The notes beneath the pieces were generated by a model. The model was not told the DNA's origin and ran no database searches. It worked only from the letters and a program-made list of their open reading frames with translations. This document shows, piece by piece, positions 8,331 to 15,360 of a stretch of 27,571 nt of DNA (within the stretch, counting starts at the first letter, position 1; each line of letters begins with the position of its first letter). This DNA comes from JBLHKT01 sp043101615 (GTDB taxonomy: Bacteria; Planctomycetota; Phycisphaerae; Phycisphaerales; UBA1924): contig JBICID010000022.1 in the NCBI GenBank assembly GCA_043101615.1, positions 1-27,571 of the forward strand, read 5' to 3'. A program made the translations under genes and the position numbers.

Positions 8331-8472
8331 GCGAGGGAGATTGAGAGTCACCCCTCAAAGTTGTGTTTCATCCGGCTCGGATCAGCCGGACCGCGGGAGT
8401 TCTGCGGGCTCGGGCACACGCTGCCCGGGACCACGCCACGTGTCATCCACGTCAGAAATAGGGAGAACAAAG
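8331..8472 (+). other. Structured 5' leader of the PEP-CTERM gene
   Basis: This untranslated stretch holds four successive inverted repeats: TTGAG/CTCAA (8341-8345, 8354-8358), TCCGGCT/AGCCGGA (8371-8377, 8384-8390), CGGGCA/TGCCCG (8411-8416, 8422-8427) and ACGTG/CACGT (8438-8442, 8448-8452). The ribosome binding site GGGAG (8461-8465) is left unpaired after the last stem. This would suit a stable or regulated mRNA leader. I do not recognise a known riboswitch class. Confidence 0.35.
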
Positions 8473-9525
8473 ATGAGAGCCGCCACCGCACTGTTCGCCA
8501 TCGCCGGCATGGCTGTCGCCGCCAATGCCCAGGTCACCTTCAACGAGATCGCCAAGTTCGGCATCGGCAACGAGTTCAACAGCACCACGGCCAACGGCAC
8601 GAACGGTGCCGCGATCGCCTGGGACGGCACGAACGTGTACGTCGCCGGGTACAACAACTCCGGCGCGCCCGGCTCGTCCGGCATCGTGCACTACAACGCC
8701 TCCGGCGCGGTGCAGAACTCCTTCGGGTCGCTGAGCACACCCAACGGGCGTGGCTACTCGGGCATCGACGTGTCCGCCTCCGGCATCGCCGCCGCGTACG
8801 ACGACGGCGCCGCCGATGCCAACGGCCTGCAGCTCTTCAACAGCTCGGGCGCCCAGCAGTGGGCGTTCAACATCCGCGGCGGCTCGGGCACCGCCTTCGA
8901 CCCCGGCTTCGGCGGGGCCGATTCCGGCGTGGCGTCCATCACCTTCGGTTCCGGGCGTCGCTGGCTCAACGACACCGGCACCGGGGCCACGATCTACGAC
9001 GGCACCAACGGCATGATCGTCACCGACTTCGGCGGCTCGTTCTGGCGTTCCATGGACTTCCGTGACTCCGACGGCGACATGGTGCTGCGTCGGGCCAACG
9101 ACCTGATCTACGTGGATCGCACCGGCGGAAACTCCGGCAACGTCTCCGTGATCGTGGACACCAACGAGAACGCGCCCTTCGTCAACGGCCAGAACGTGGC
9201 CTTCGCCTTCGACACGGGCACCACCTCCGACTTCATCATCTACAACGACCGCGCCGCCGCCGGCTCCGGCCAGCTCTTCGAGACGGTCGTCGGCCTGGTC
9301 GATACCTCGGGCGCCTCCATCGCCGCGAACTTCAACTACTCCGACGCAGGGTTCGGCGCCGGCAACGCCTACTACGACTTCTCGTACGACGCAGGCACCG
9401 GCACCCTCGCCGTCGTCGACTTCTTCAACAACGAGGTCCGCATCTTCTCGATCGTTCCGGCGCCCTCGACCGCCGCACTGCTCGGCCTCGGCGGGCTCGT
9501 GGCGGCACGCCGCCGGCGAGCCTGA
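8473..9525 (+). CDS. PEP-CTERM sorting-signal surface protein
   Basis: A 350-residue exported protein. The signal peptide (about residues 1-19, ending AANA before Gln) and the C-terminal tail define it: IVPAPSTAALLGLGGL followed by a basic AARRRRA end, a PEP-CTERM signal in which PEP has become PAP. Such tails are recognised by exosortase, cleaved, and the protein is released to the cell surface or extracellular matrix. The body is rich in Gly, Asn, Ser and aromatic residues with repeated short beta-strand-like stretches (AIAWDGTNVYVAG, GIDVSASGIAAAYDDG), which suggests a beta-propeller or beta-sandwich; no enzyme motif is seen. The ATG has GGGAG upstream. The frame is open for 183 bp further upstream but crosses the promoter-like motif and leader. 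The gene is monocistronic, between two terminators. No exosortase gene is in the window. Confidence 0.87.
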   Translation: MRAATALFAIAGMAVAANAQVTFNEIAKFGIGNEFNSTTANGTNGAAIAWDGTNVYVAGYNNSGAPGSSGIVHYNASGAVQNSFGSLSTPNGRGYSGIDVSASGIAAAYDDGAADANGLQLFNSSGAQQWAFNIRGGSGTAFDPGFGGADSGVASITFGSGRRWLNDTGTGATIYDGTNGMIVTDFGGSFWRSMDFRDSDGDMVLRRANDLIYVDRTGGNSGNVSVIVDTNENAPFVNGQNVAFAFDTGTTSDFIIYNDRAAAGSGQLFETVVGLVDTSGASIAANFNYSDAGFGAGNAYYDFSYDAGTGTLAVVDFFNNEVRIFSIVPAPSTAALLGLGGLVAARRRRA

Positions 9526-9550
9526 TCGGATCCGCATCCGTCATTCACTC

Positions 9551-9586
9551 GGCCTCGGGCCCAGCCGGCCCGAGGCCGATTTCTTT
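9551..9586 (+). terminator. Rho-independent terminator after the PEP-CTERM gene
   Basis: A perfect 10-bp stem, GGCCTCGGGC (9551-9560) with GCCCGAGGCC (9568-9577), has a 7-nt loop and is followed by the U-rich tail GATTTCTTT. It lies 25 nt after the stop codon. Confidence 0.85.
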
Positions 9587-9674
9587 GCGGGGCAGCCCTC
9601 CACGATTTCGCACGTGTCGATGGCGTCCAGAAAATCTCGGAGACTCTTTCGGCACCCCTTTCCCCTGCCCGGGG

Positions 9675-9688
9675 ATTGTTATAGAATA
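9675..9688 (+). promoter_or_regulatory. Promoter-like motif, copy 2
   Basis: ATTGTTATAGAATA is identical to 8312-8325 and again follows a terminator and precedes a leader. TAGAAT (9682-9687) is the likely -10 element; the -35 position (about 9659) reads TTTCCC, a poor match. The start of transcription would fall near 9694, exactly at the first arm of the stem at 9693-9740. It probably drives the regulator gene and perhaps the whole transporter operon. Confidence 0.5.
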
Positions 9689-9692
9689 TTGG

Positions 9693-9844
9693 CGTGCCCG
9701 CCCGATCCGATTGAGAAGGCGGCACACACAACCGGGCACGACCGCGAGGGAAAATCGGTCGATGTTCGGTGCGGTGCTGCTCGCACTACACCCGAGAGCG
9801 TCTGGTACGTTCTGCGGATGAGCACACGCCACGAGGGTACAGCC
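9693..9844 (+). other. Structured leader region before the regulator
   Basis: This is the main part of the 390-bp gap between the PEP-CTERM gene and the regulator. An 8-bp perfect inverted repeat, CGTGCCCG (9693-9700) with CGGGCACG (9733-9740), encloses 32 nt. Short words shared with the 8331-8472 leader occur here: GATTGAGA (9709), CCGCGAGGGA (9742) and GTTCTGCGG (9809), in a different order. The stretch between the terminator (ending 9586) and the promoter motif (9675) shows nothing else I can name. Confidence 0.3.
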
Positions 9845-9919
9845 ATGTGTCCGCACGCCCATCCCCACGCACAACGTCAGGCAGACGAAGCCGTTGTGCA
9901 CACGGGGGGTGACGCATGA
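9845..9919 (+). CDS. Possible 24-residue leader peptide coupled to the regulator
   Basis: A short open frame starts at ATG 9845 with a well-placed GAGGG 7-8 nt upstream. It encodes a His-rich peptide (MCPHAHPHAQRQ...) and its TGA overlaps the regulator start as ATGA. An in-frame ATG at 9818 would give 33 residues but lacks as good a ribosome site. The SD plus 4-nt overlap suggests translational coupling, with the peptide perhaps acting only as a leader. The frame is also open further upstream across the promoter motif, so chance is a real alternative. Confidence 0.3.
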   Translation: MCPHAHPHAQRQADEAVVHTGGDA

Positions 9920-11043
9920 GTTCTGACTTCAAGCCCAGCCCCATCGCCGCGGCCCCCGGACGCCCGCTGTACGAGGCGGTCTCCGAGTCGGTCCGCAGCG
10001 CGATCGACGAGGGGCGGATCGAGCCCGGAGACCAGCTGCCCTCCACCCGTGAGCTCTCCGAGCACATGGGCGTCTCGCTCGTGACGGTGCACCGAGCGCT
10101 GCAGGACCTGGTCGGGCGGGGGGTTCTCAGGCGGGGCCAGGGGCGCGGCACTTTCGTCCATGAGGACTACCTGAACCCGACGCGTGTGCTCGCCGACGTC
10201 CGATGCGGCGTCGTGCTGCACGACGAGTCCTCCATCGCGGACTCCTACCACGGCCAGGTGCTCGAGGGGGTCCGGCGCGGCGGCATCGAGCTGGGGGTCG
10301 ATCTCGTTCTGCTCCGGTACGGGGAGGACTGGCGCAAGGAGTGCGACGGCTTCATCTACGTCAACCCCTACGCCTCGCAGCTCGACCGCTCCCCGCGCGA
10401 GTGGATCAAGTCCAAGACCGGCAGCTCCTTCCCGCCGGCCGTGGTCGTGGGGGCCCGCGCCGAACGCATCGACGTCACCTGCGTGGACACGGACAACGTC
10501 GGGATCGGTCGGGCCGCGGTCGAGCACCTGCTGGACCGCGGGCACCGCAGCCTCGCGTTTGTCGGGGGCGGGTCCGAGCTGTCCAACAACACCGACCGCC
10601 TGCACGGGTTTACCGAGGCGTGCGAGTCGTCCGGCGTCTCCGAGGACCGGCGCCACACCATCCTCCAGCCCGGCTGGAAGTGCCAGGAGGACGGCCACCT
10701 GCGTCTGCGGGAGATGCTCGAGTCGAGCGATCGCCCCACCGCGGTCTTCGCCGCCGGGTACTACTTCGCGCTGGACGTCTACCGGGCCGCGTCCGGGGCC
10801 GGCCTGCGGGTGGGCGAGGACCTGGCGGTGGTGGGGGTGGACGACCCGCCCAGCGCCGCGCTGCTGTCGCCGTCGCTGACCACGATGCGTCAGCCGCTGC
10901 AGCAGATCGGGTACGCCTCGGTCAGGGCGTTGCTCGCGCGCCTGCGCGATCCGGGCGTGTCCGGCTCGCAGCACTCGTTCTTCAACGCCGAACTGATCAC
11001 CAGGGAATCCACCGGGGGCGCCCCGAACGCTCCCGGCGATTGA
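9916..11043 (+). CDS. GntR-type DNA-binding / LacI-type sensor transcriptional regulator (AraR-like)
   Basis: A 375-residue cytoplasmic regulator. Residues ~17-82 form a GntR winged helix: PLYEAVSESVRSAI, then GDQLPSTRELSEHMGVS with helix-turn-helix, and RGQGRGTFV as the wing. Residues ~95-365 are a periplasmic-binding-protein-like sugar sensor of the LacI/GalR kind (VDTDNVGIGRAAVEHLL, GHRSLAFVGG, VGVDDPPSAALLSPSLTTMRQP). This hybrid layout is that of B. subtilis AraR, which represses sugar-use genes until it binds the sugar. The ATG is preceded by a GGGGGG stretch. It heads the operon with the pseudopilin, ABC importer and FAD oxidoreductase, so it likely controls them and senses their sugar. 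The ligand cannot be told from the sequence. Confidence 0.92.
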   Translation: MSSDFKPSPIAAAPGRPLYEAVSESVRSAIDEGRIEPGDQLPSTRELSEHMGVSLVTVHRALQDLVGRGVLRRGQGRGTFVHEDYLNPTRVLADVRCGVVLHDESSIADSYHGQVLEGVRRGGIELGVDLVLLRYGEDWRKECDGFIYVNPYASQLDRSPREWIKSKTGSSFPPAVVVGARAERIDVTCVDTDNVGIGRAAVEHLLDRGHRSLAFVGGGSELSNNTDRLHGFTEACESSGVSEDRRHTILQPGWKCQEDGHLRLREMLESSDRPTAVFAAGYYFALDVYRAASGAGLRVGEDLAVVGVDDPPSAALLSPSLTTMRQPLQQIGYASVRALLARLRDPGVSGSQHSFFNAELITRESTGGAPNAPGD

Positions 11044-11086
11044 ACGCCGCAGACACCCTCCGACCGCCCGCGGGCAAGGAGAAGCC

Positions 11087-12019
11087 ATGACGAGCCGCAC
11101 GCACGCGACACGCACCGGATTCACGCTCATCGAGCTGCTGGTGGTCATCGCGATCATCGCCCTGCTGATCGGTATCCTGCTGCCCGCCCTGGGCAAGGCC
11201 AGGAACACCGCGCAGGACCTGCGTTGCCAGACCAACCTCCGCTCGCTGGGCCAGGCGATGGTGCTCTACACCAACGACCACGACGACCAGTTCCCCCCCA
11301 ACCAGATCTACGAGCTCGACCCGGAGGACGGCAAGCAGAAGCTGGTGTACTGGTACGACGTCCCCAGGCTCGGGCCGTACATCCCGCAGTACGTCTCGGG
11401 CGACAAGCCCGCCAACGGGTTCGAGACCATCGCGGGCGAGGTGATGGCCTGCCCGAACCACCCCGAGGGCGAGCGTTCCTACTCGATGAACTGGTGGGCC
11501 TCCTCGGACAACGGCACGAGCGGCAACTCGCCCCTCGGACGCAACTTCAAGGCGTACGTGGACGAGGGGTCCAAGATGATGCTGATCGCGGACGCCTGGG
11601 GGCAGTTCCGCACCAGGGACTCCACCACCGGCGTGGACATCTACGTCACCGCCTCCAACATCGGGCAGAAGGGCCTGCCCGGCGAGCGGTTCGGTGCCGG
11701 CGACGGGATCAACGACTTCCCGGGCAACGCCTTCGGCGGTGGGCTGCTGGGCGGCACGTCGGCGCCCGAGTTCGCCGGCGGCTCGACGCCCACGGGCAAG
11801 GTCGGTCGCCCCAAGAGCTACATCCCGTACTACCGGCACCCCAAGCAGCTCGACGACACCTACCGCCTCTCCGGCGGGGCGAACATCGTCTTCGTGGACG
11901 GGCACGTCGGCAACGAGAAGGCCGAGGAGCTCGCGGACTTCGACCTGGGCGTGAGCAACTTCAGCGTGCTCTGGTCGCCCATCGACCGCAGGATCGACCG
12001 TCCCCGCAACGAACCCTGA
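11087..12019 (+). CDS. Type IV pilin-like pseudopilin with C-terminal DGH domain
   Basis: A 310-residue secreted or inner-membrane pilin-like protein. The prepilin peptidase site is G11|F12 with Glu at +5 (TGFTLIELL), followed by a typical hydrophobic helix ending LLPALGKAR. The C-terminus carries the planctomycete H-X9-DG type motif (NIVFVDGHVGN near residues 265-275), with RHP some 20 residues upstream. The body is soluble, Gly/Asn/Asp-rich, with two Cys (near 45 and 122). Planctomycetes encode many such proteins, thought to be assembled by a type II secretion or pilus-like machine. AGGAG precedes the ATG. It sits between the sugar-sensing regulator (43 bp upstream) and the sugar-binding lipoprotein (27 bp downstream), so it is probably co-transcribed and may help capture the same glycan. 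Confidence 0.9.
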   Translation: MTSRTHATRTGFTLIELLVVIAIIALLIGILLPALGKARNTAQDLRCQTNLRSLGQAMVLYTNDHDDQFPPNQIYELDPEDGKQKLVYWYDVPRLGPYIPQYVSGDKPANGFETIAGEVMACPNHPEGERSYSMNWWASSDNGTSGNSPLGRNFKAYVDEGSKMMLIADAWGQFRTRDSTTGVDIYVTASNIGQKGLPGERFGAGDGINDFPGNAFGGGLLGGTSAPEFAGGSTPTGKVGRPKSYIPYYRHPKQLDDTYRLSGGANIVFVDGHVGNEKAEELADFDLGVSNFSVLWSPIDRRIDRPRNEP

Positions 12020-12046
12020 CCGCGCAGCCCGAGGTACGCTCACAGG

Positions 12047-13483
12047 ATGCAACGGCCGACCCGGGCATGGCGTGTCACCTGTGCGGTTGTCGGCGCGCTC
12101 GCCCTCGTTTGCGCGCCGGGGTGCGACCGTCGCGCCGACGCGACGCGGGCCCGCCTGGAGTTCTGGACGCTCTCCCTCAAGCCCACCTTCACCGGCTACA
12201 TCGAGTCACAGCTCGACGCCTTCGAGCGTGACCGCCCGGGCGTCGAGGTCGTCTGGGTGGACGTGCCGTTCGGCGCCGTCGAGCGCAAGCTGATCGCGGC
12301 CGCCGCGGCGGGTCGCGCCCCGGACGTGATCAACCTGTCCGACCTGATGTTCGCGCGGTTCGCCGGGGCAGGGGCCTTCGCCGAATTGTCGCCCCTGCTC
12401 CCGGGCGACCCGGGCGGTCGGTACCACGAGGGGGCCCTGGGCGTCGGTCGCGTCGGCGACGGGGTCTACGCCCTGCCCTGGTACCTCACCACCCAGACCA
12501 TGATCCTCAACACCGGGCTGCTGGCCCGGGCCGGGCTCGACGAGTCCACCGTCGCGCGCGACTGGCCGGGGCTGATCGAGCAGGCCCGCCCGTTCGCCGA
12601 GGCGACCGGCGAGCGGCTCTTCACCCAGCCGCTGGGGCAGGACTCGCAGCTCACCATGATGCTGCACGCCGAGGGGCTGCCGCCCTTCCGCGAGAACGCC
12701 GACGGCGAGCTCGTCGCCGACCTCACCCGCCCCGAGATCGTCGCCTTCCTGCGCGACTGGGCCGAGCTGTACCGCGACGGCGCCCTCCCGCGCCAGGCCG
12801 CCACCAACGGCTTCGAGCACCTCATCGACGTCTACCAGAACGAGCGGGTCGCCGTTCTCAACACCGGGGCCAACTTCCTGGGGCGTGTGCGCGGCGTCTC
12901 GCAGCGCGTCTACGACCGCACCGCCGTCCTCCCGCCCATCACCGGCTCGCTCGGGAGGGCGCACATCGCGGTCATGCCACTGTCGGTGAGCGCACGGACC
13001 GAGCACCCCGAGCTCGCCGCGGCCCTGGTCTGGCACATGACCTCGCCCGAGGCCCAGCTCGCCTTCTGCCGCCTCGCCCCGATCCTCCCGTCCACGCCCG
13101 CCTCCCTCGACGACCCGTTCTTCGAGGGCCCGACCGAGGACGAGACCGCCGGGGGGCTGGCCAAGATCGGCGAGGCCCGCGCGATCGTCGCCGGCTCGCT
13201 CGCCGATGCCGTGGCCTTCACCCCGGCCCTCGAGGCATGGCCGGAGCTGCGCCGTGCCTTCGAGGCGGGCTTCAAGCGCGTCCTGCTGGCCGACGACCCC
13301 GCCGACGCCCCGCTCGAGAGCACCCTCGCCGATATCGAGCGCGACTGGAACCGCATCCTCGGCGACATGAACGAGCGCCGCGCCGCCCAGGGCATCCCGC
13401 CCGCGACCATGGACGCGATCCCGACCCCGTCGCCCGTCGCCCGCGTCTCGTCGCTCGCCCCGCCCGCCGAGGTGGCCCCGTGA
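12047..13483 (+). CDS. ABC sugar transporter, extracellular solute-binding lipoprotein
   Basis: A 478-residue family 1 solute-binding protein. A basic N-terminus and hydrophobic stretch lead to a lipobox ending A23-P24-G25-C26, so it is membrane-anchored outside the cytoplasm. Family features include LEFWTLS at the mature N-terminus, PGVEVVWVDVPF, APDVINLSD, and DGVYALPWYLTTQTMILNTGLL. The length is typical of carbohydrate-binding members. The SD is weak (GAGGT about 11 nt before the ATG). Its TGA overlaps the GTG of the first permease gene (GTGA at 13480-13483), indicating coupling. An Ala/Pro-rich tail of about 30 residues follows the last predicted domain segment. The ligand is unknown; the GH38 gene nearby suggests a mannose-containing oligosaccharide. 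Confidence 0.92.
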   Translation: MQRPTRAWRVTCAVVGALALVCAPGCDRRADATRARLEFWTLSLKPTFTGYIESQLDAFERDRPGVEVVWVDVPFGAVERKLIAAAAAGRAPDVINLSDLMFARFAGAGAFAELSPLLPGDPGGRYHEGALGVGRVGDGVYALPWYLTTQTMILNTGLLARAGLDESTVARDWPGLIEQARPFAEATGERLFTQPLGQDSQLTMMLHAEGLPPFRENADGELVADLTRPEIVAFLRDWAELYRDGALPRQAATNGFEHLIDVYQNERVAVLNTGANFLGRVRGVSQRVYDRTAVLPPITGSLGRAHIAVMPLSVSARTEHPELAAALVWHMTSPEAQLAFCRLAPILPSTPASLDDPFFEGPTEDETAGGLAKIGEARAIVAGSLADAVAFTPALEAWPELRRAFEAGFKRVLLADDPADAPLESTLADIERDWNRILGDMNERRAAQGIPPATMDAIPTPSPVARVSSLAPPAEVAP

Positions 13484-14412
13484 GCGACGCCGCCGCACAA
13501 GCCGTCGCCGAGCCGGCCCGCCCCGCGTTCGCCTTCAACACGCTCAAGCAGCACGGCGTGCTCACGCCCCATCTCTTTCTCATCCCCGCCCTGCTGGTGC
13601 TCGGGGTCTTCCTGATCGCCTCGACGTTCGAGGTCGTGCGCTACTCCTTCTCGCGCTACAACCCGTTCACCGGCGAGACCGAGTTCGTGGGGCTGGAGAA
13701 CTACGCCCGCCTGCTCGCCGACCCCGTCTTCTTCCGGGCCCTGGCCAACAGCTTCCTGTACCTGCTCGTCACGCCGCTGCTCGTGGCGCTCAGCCTGATG
13801 TGCGCCCTGATCGTGGACACGCGCGTGAGGGGCTCCAACCTGTTCCGGTTCCTCTTCTTCCTCCCGGTCGTCACACCGACGATCGTCGCCGCGGTCGCGT
13901 GGAGGCTGCTCTACAACGAGGACTCCGGCCTGCTGAACACCGTGCTGAACGCGGTCGGGCTGGGCGGGGTGGGGTGGCTGACCACGCACCCCTGGACGCT
14001 GCTGTCCGCGATGCTCGTCACCGCCTGGAAGGGCTTCGGGTTCTACATGCTGGTCTTCCTGGCCGCCCTGCTGGGCGTGCCCCGGGAGCTCAAGGAGGCC
14101 GCCGCGATCGACGGCGCCGGCGTGCTGGGCACCTTCCGCGCCGTCACGCTGCCCGCCATCCGGCCCACCATGGCGCTCGTCGTCATCATCTCGTCCATCT
14201 CCGCGCTCAAGGTCTTCGACGAGCTGTTCGTCACCGTCCGCGGCGTGCCGATGGACCAGCAGACCGCCGTCCCGCTCGTCTACGACCTCGCCTTTGTTCA
14301 GTCCAACTTCGGCATGGCCTGCGCCGCCGGGCTCGTTCTGTTCGTCGTCATCCTGGCGTTCAGCCTGGTCAACCTCGCCGTCACCGGCGGCGCCGGGGAG
14401 GACCGCGGATGA
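13480..14412 (+). CDS. ABC sugar transporter permease 1 (MalF/UgpA type)
   Basis: A 310-residue inner-membrane permease with about six transmembrane segments (first near residues 31-49, last near 285-305). The EAA loop that contacts the ATPase is seen at 206-225: EAAAIDGAGVLGTFRAVTLP. YNPF and FVGLENYARLL near 60-80 are typical of the MalF/UgpA side of sugar importers. The start is GTG at 13480, overlapping the binding-protein stop by 3 nt, with GAGGTGG upstream. Its own stop overlaps the next permease start (ATGA). It pairs with permease 2 to form the channel. Confidence 0.93.
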   Translation: MSDAAAQAVAEPARPAFAFNTLKQHGVLTPHLFLIPALLVLGVFLIASTFEVVRYSFSRYNPFTGETEFVGLENYARLLADPVFFRALANSFLYLLVTPLLVALSLMCALIVDTRVRGSNLFRFLFFLPVVTPTIVAAVAWRLLYNEDSGLLNTVLNAVGLGGVGWLTTHPWTLLSAMLVTAWKGFGFYMLVFLAALLGVPRELKEAAAIDGAGVLGTFRAVTLPAIRPTMALVVIISSISALKVFDELFVTVRGVPMDQQTAVPLVYDLAFVQSNFGMACAAGLVLFVVILAFSLVNLAVTGGAGEDRG

Positions 14413-15329
14413 CGCCCGGTCGGATCACCTCCACAAAGGCTCCCGCCGCCTCGCCCGTCGCCTCCGGCCCGCGCGGCGTCTGGCTCGCCCTCACCTACGC
14501 CGCCGCGGGCGTCATGGTCGCGATCGCCGTCGGGCCCGCTCTCTGGCTCGTGCTGGGGGCCTTTCAGCCCGCCGGCGGCGACATCGGCAACCCGATCGGC
14601 TCGCTGGTCTCCGGCGTCGAGGTGACGACCGACAAGGGCGACACGGTCACGCGCCGCCTCTCGACCGCCAACGTCGCCGAGGCGGTGGAGGGGGGACGCC
14701 TGACGCGTCCGCTGATCAACTCGGTGATCGTCACGCTGGCCCGCGCGGGGCTGTGCGTCGTGCTCGCCGCGCTGGCGGCCTACCCCCTCGCCGTGATGCG
14801 TTTCCCGGGCCGGCGCCTGATCTTCCTGGTGATCCTCGCGACCACGATGATCCCCGAGCAGGTCGTCGTCGTCCCCATGTTCAAGATCACCGCCGGGCTG
14901 GGGCTGTTCGACTCCCTCGCCGGGGCGATCCTCCCCTTCTCGGTCTCCGCGTTCGGCGTCTTCCTCTGCCGCCAGGCCTTCCTCGCCATCCCGCCCGACC
15001 TGGAGGAGGCCGCCCGCATCGACGGGGCGCACGCCGGCCACATCTGGTGGCACGTCATGCTGCCGCTGGCCTCGCCCACGCTCGCCACGCTCGCCCTGTT
15101 CTCGATCATCGGGGCGTGGTCCGACCTGCTCTGGCCCCTGGTCATCCTCCAGTCCGAGGACAACTTCACCCTCCCGGTCGCCATCAACCAGATGCTGGGC
15201 CTGTTCTCCACCAACCCGCGCGTCTCGTACGCCGCCTCCGTCCTCGCCCTCGTCCCGATCGTCGTCGTGTTCGTCGCGATGCGACGATTCCTCAAGCCCG
15301 AGCTGCTCGGCGGAGCCGTCAAGGGATGA
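14409..15329 (+). CDS. ABC sugar transporter permease 2 (MalG/UgpE type)
   Basis: A 306-residue inner-membrane permease with about six transmembrane segments. The EAA loop is at 199-219 (EEAARIDGAHAGHIWWHVMLP), and TTMIPEQVVVVPMF near 145-158 is characteristic of the MalG/UgpE side. Between the first and second membrane segments (about residues 54-98) lies a longer than usual external loop with charged residues (EVTTDKGDTVTRR). The ATG overlaps the previous stop by 4 nt. No ATP-binding subunit gene follows, so a shared MsmK/MalK-like ATPase elsewhere in the genome must power the importer. Confidence 0.93.
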   Translation: MTPGRITSTKAPAASPVASGPRGVWLALTYAAAGVMVAIAVGPALWLVLGAFQPAGGDIGNPIGSLVSGVEVTTDKGDTVTRRLSTANVAEAVEGGRLTRPLINSVIVTLARAGLCVVLAALAAYPLAVMRFPGRRLIFLVILATTMIPEQVVVVPMFKITAGLGLFDSLAGAILPFSVSAFGVFLCRQAFLAIPPDLEEAARIDGAHAGHIWWHVMLPLASPTLATLALFSIIGAWSDLLWPLVILQSEDNFTLPVAINQMLGLFSTNPRVSYAASVLALVPIVVVFVAMRRFLKPELLGGAVKG

Positions 15330-15360
15330 CCACCACGACCCCGCACGGGAACAATCACGC

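Noticed and set aside
8290..8472. In-frame 5' extension of the PEP-CTERM gene
   Set aside because: Would cover the promoter-like motif and hairpin leader and would remove the clear signal peptide start at 8473.
8331..8472. Known riboswitch
   Set aside because: Hairpins are clear but I see no conserved core of a riboswitch class I know.
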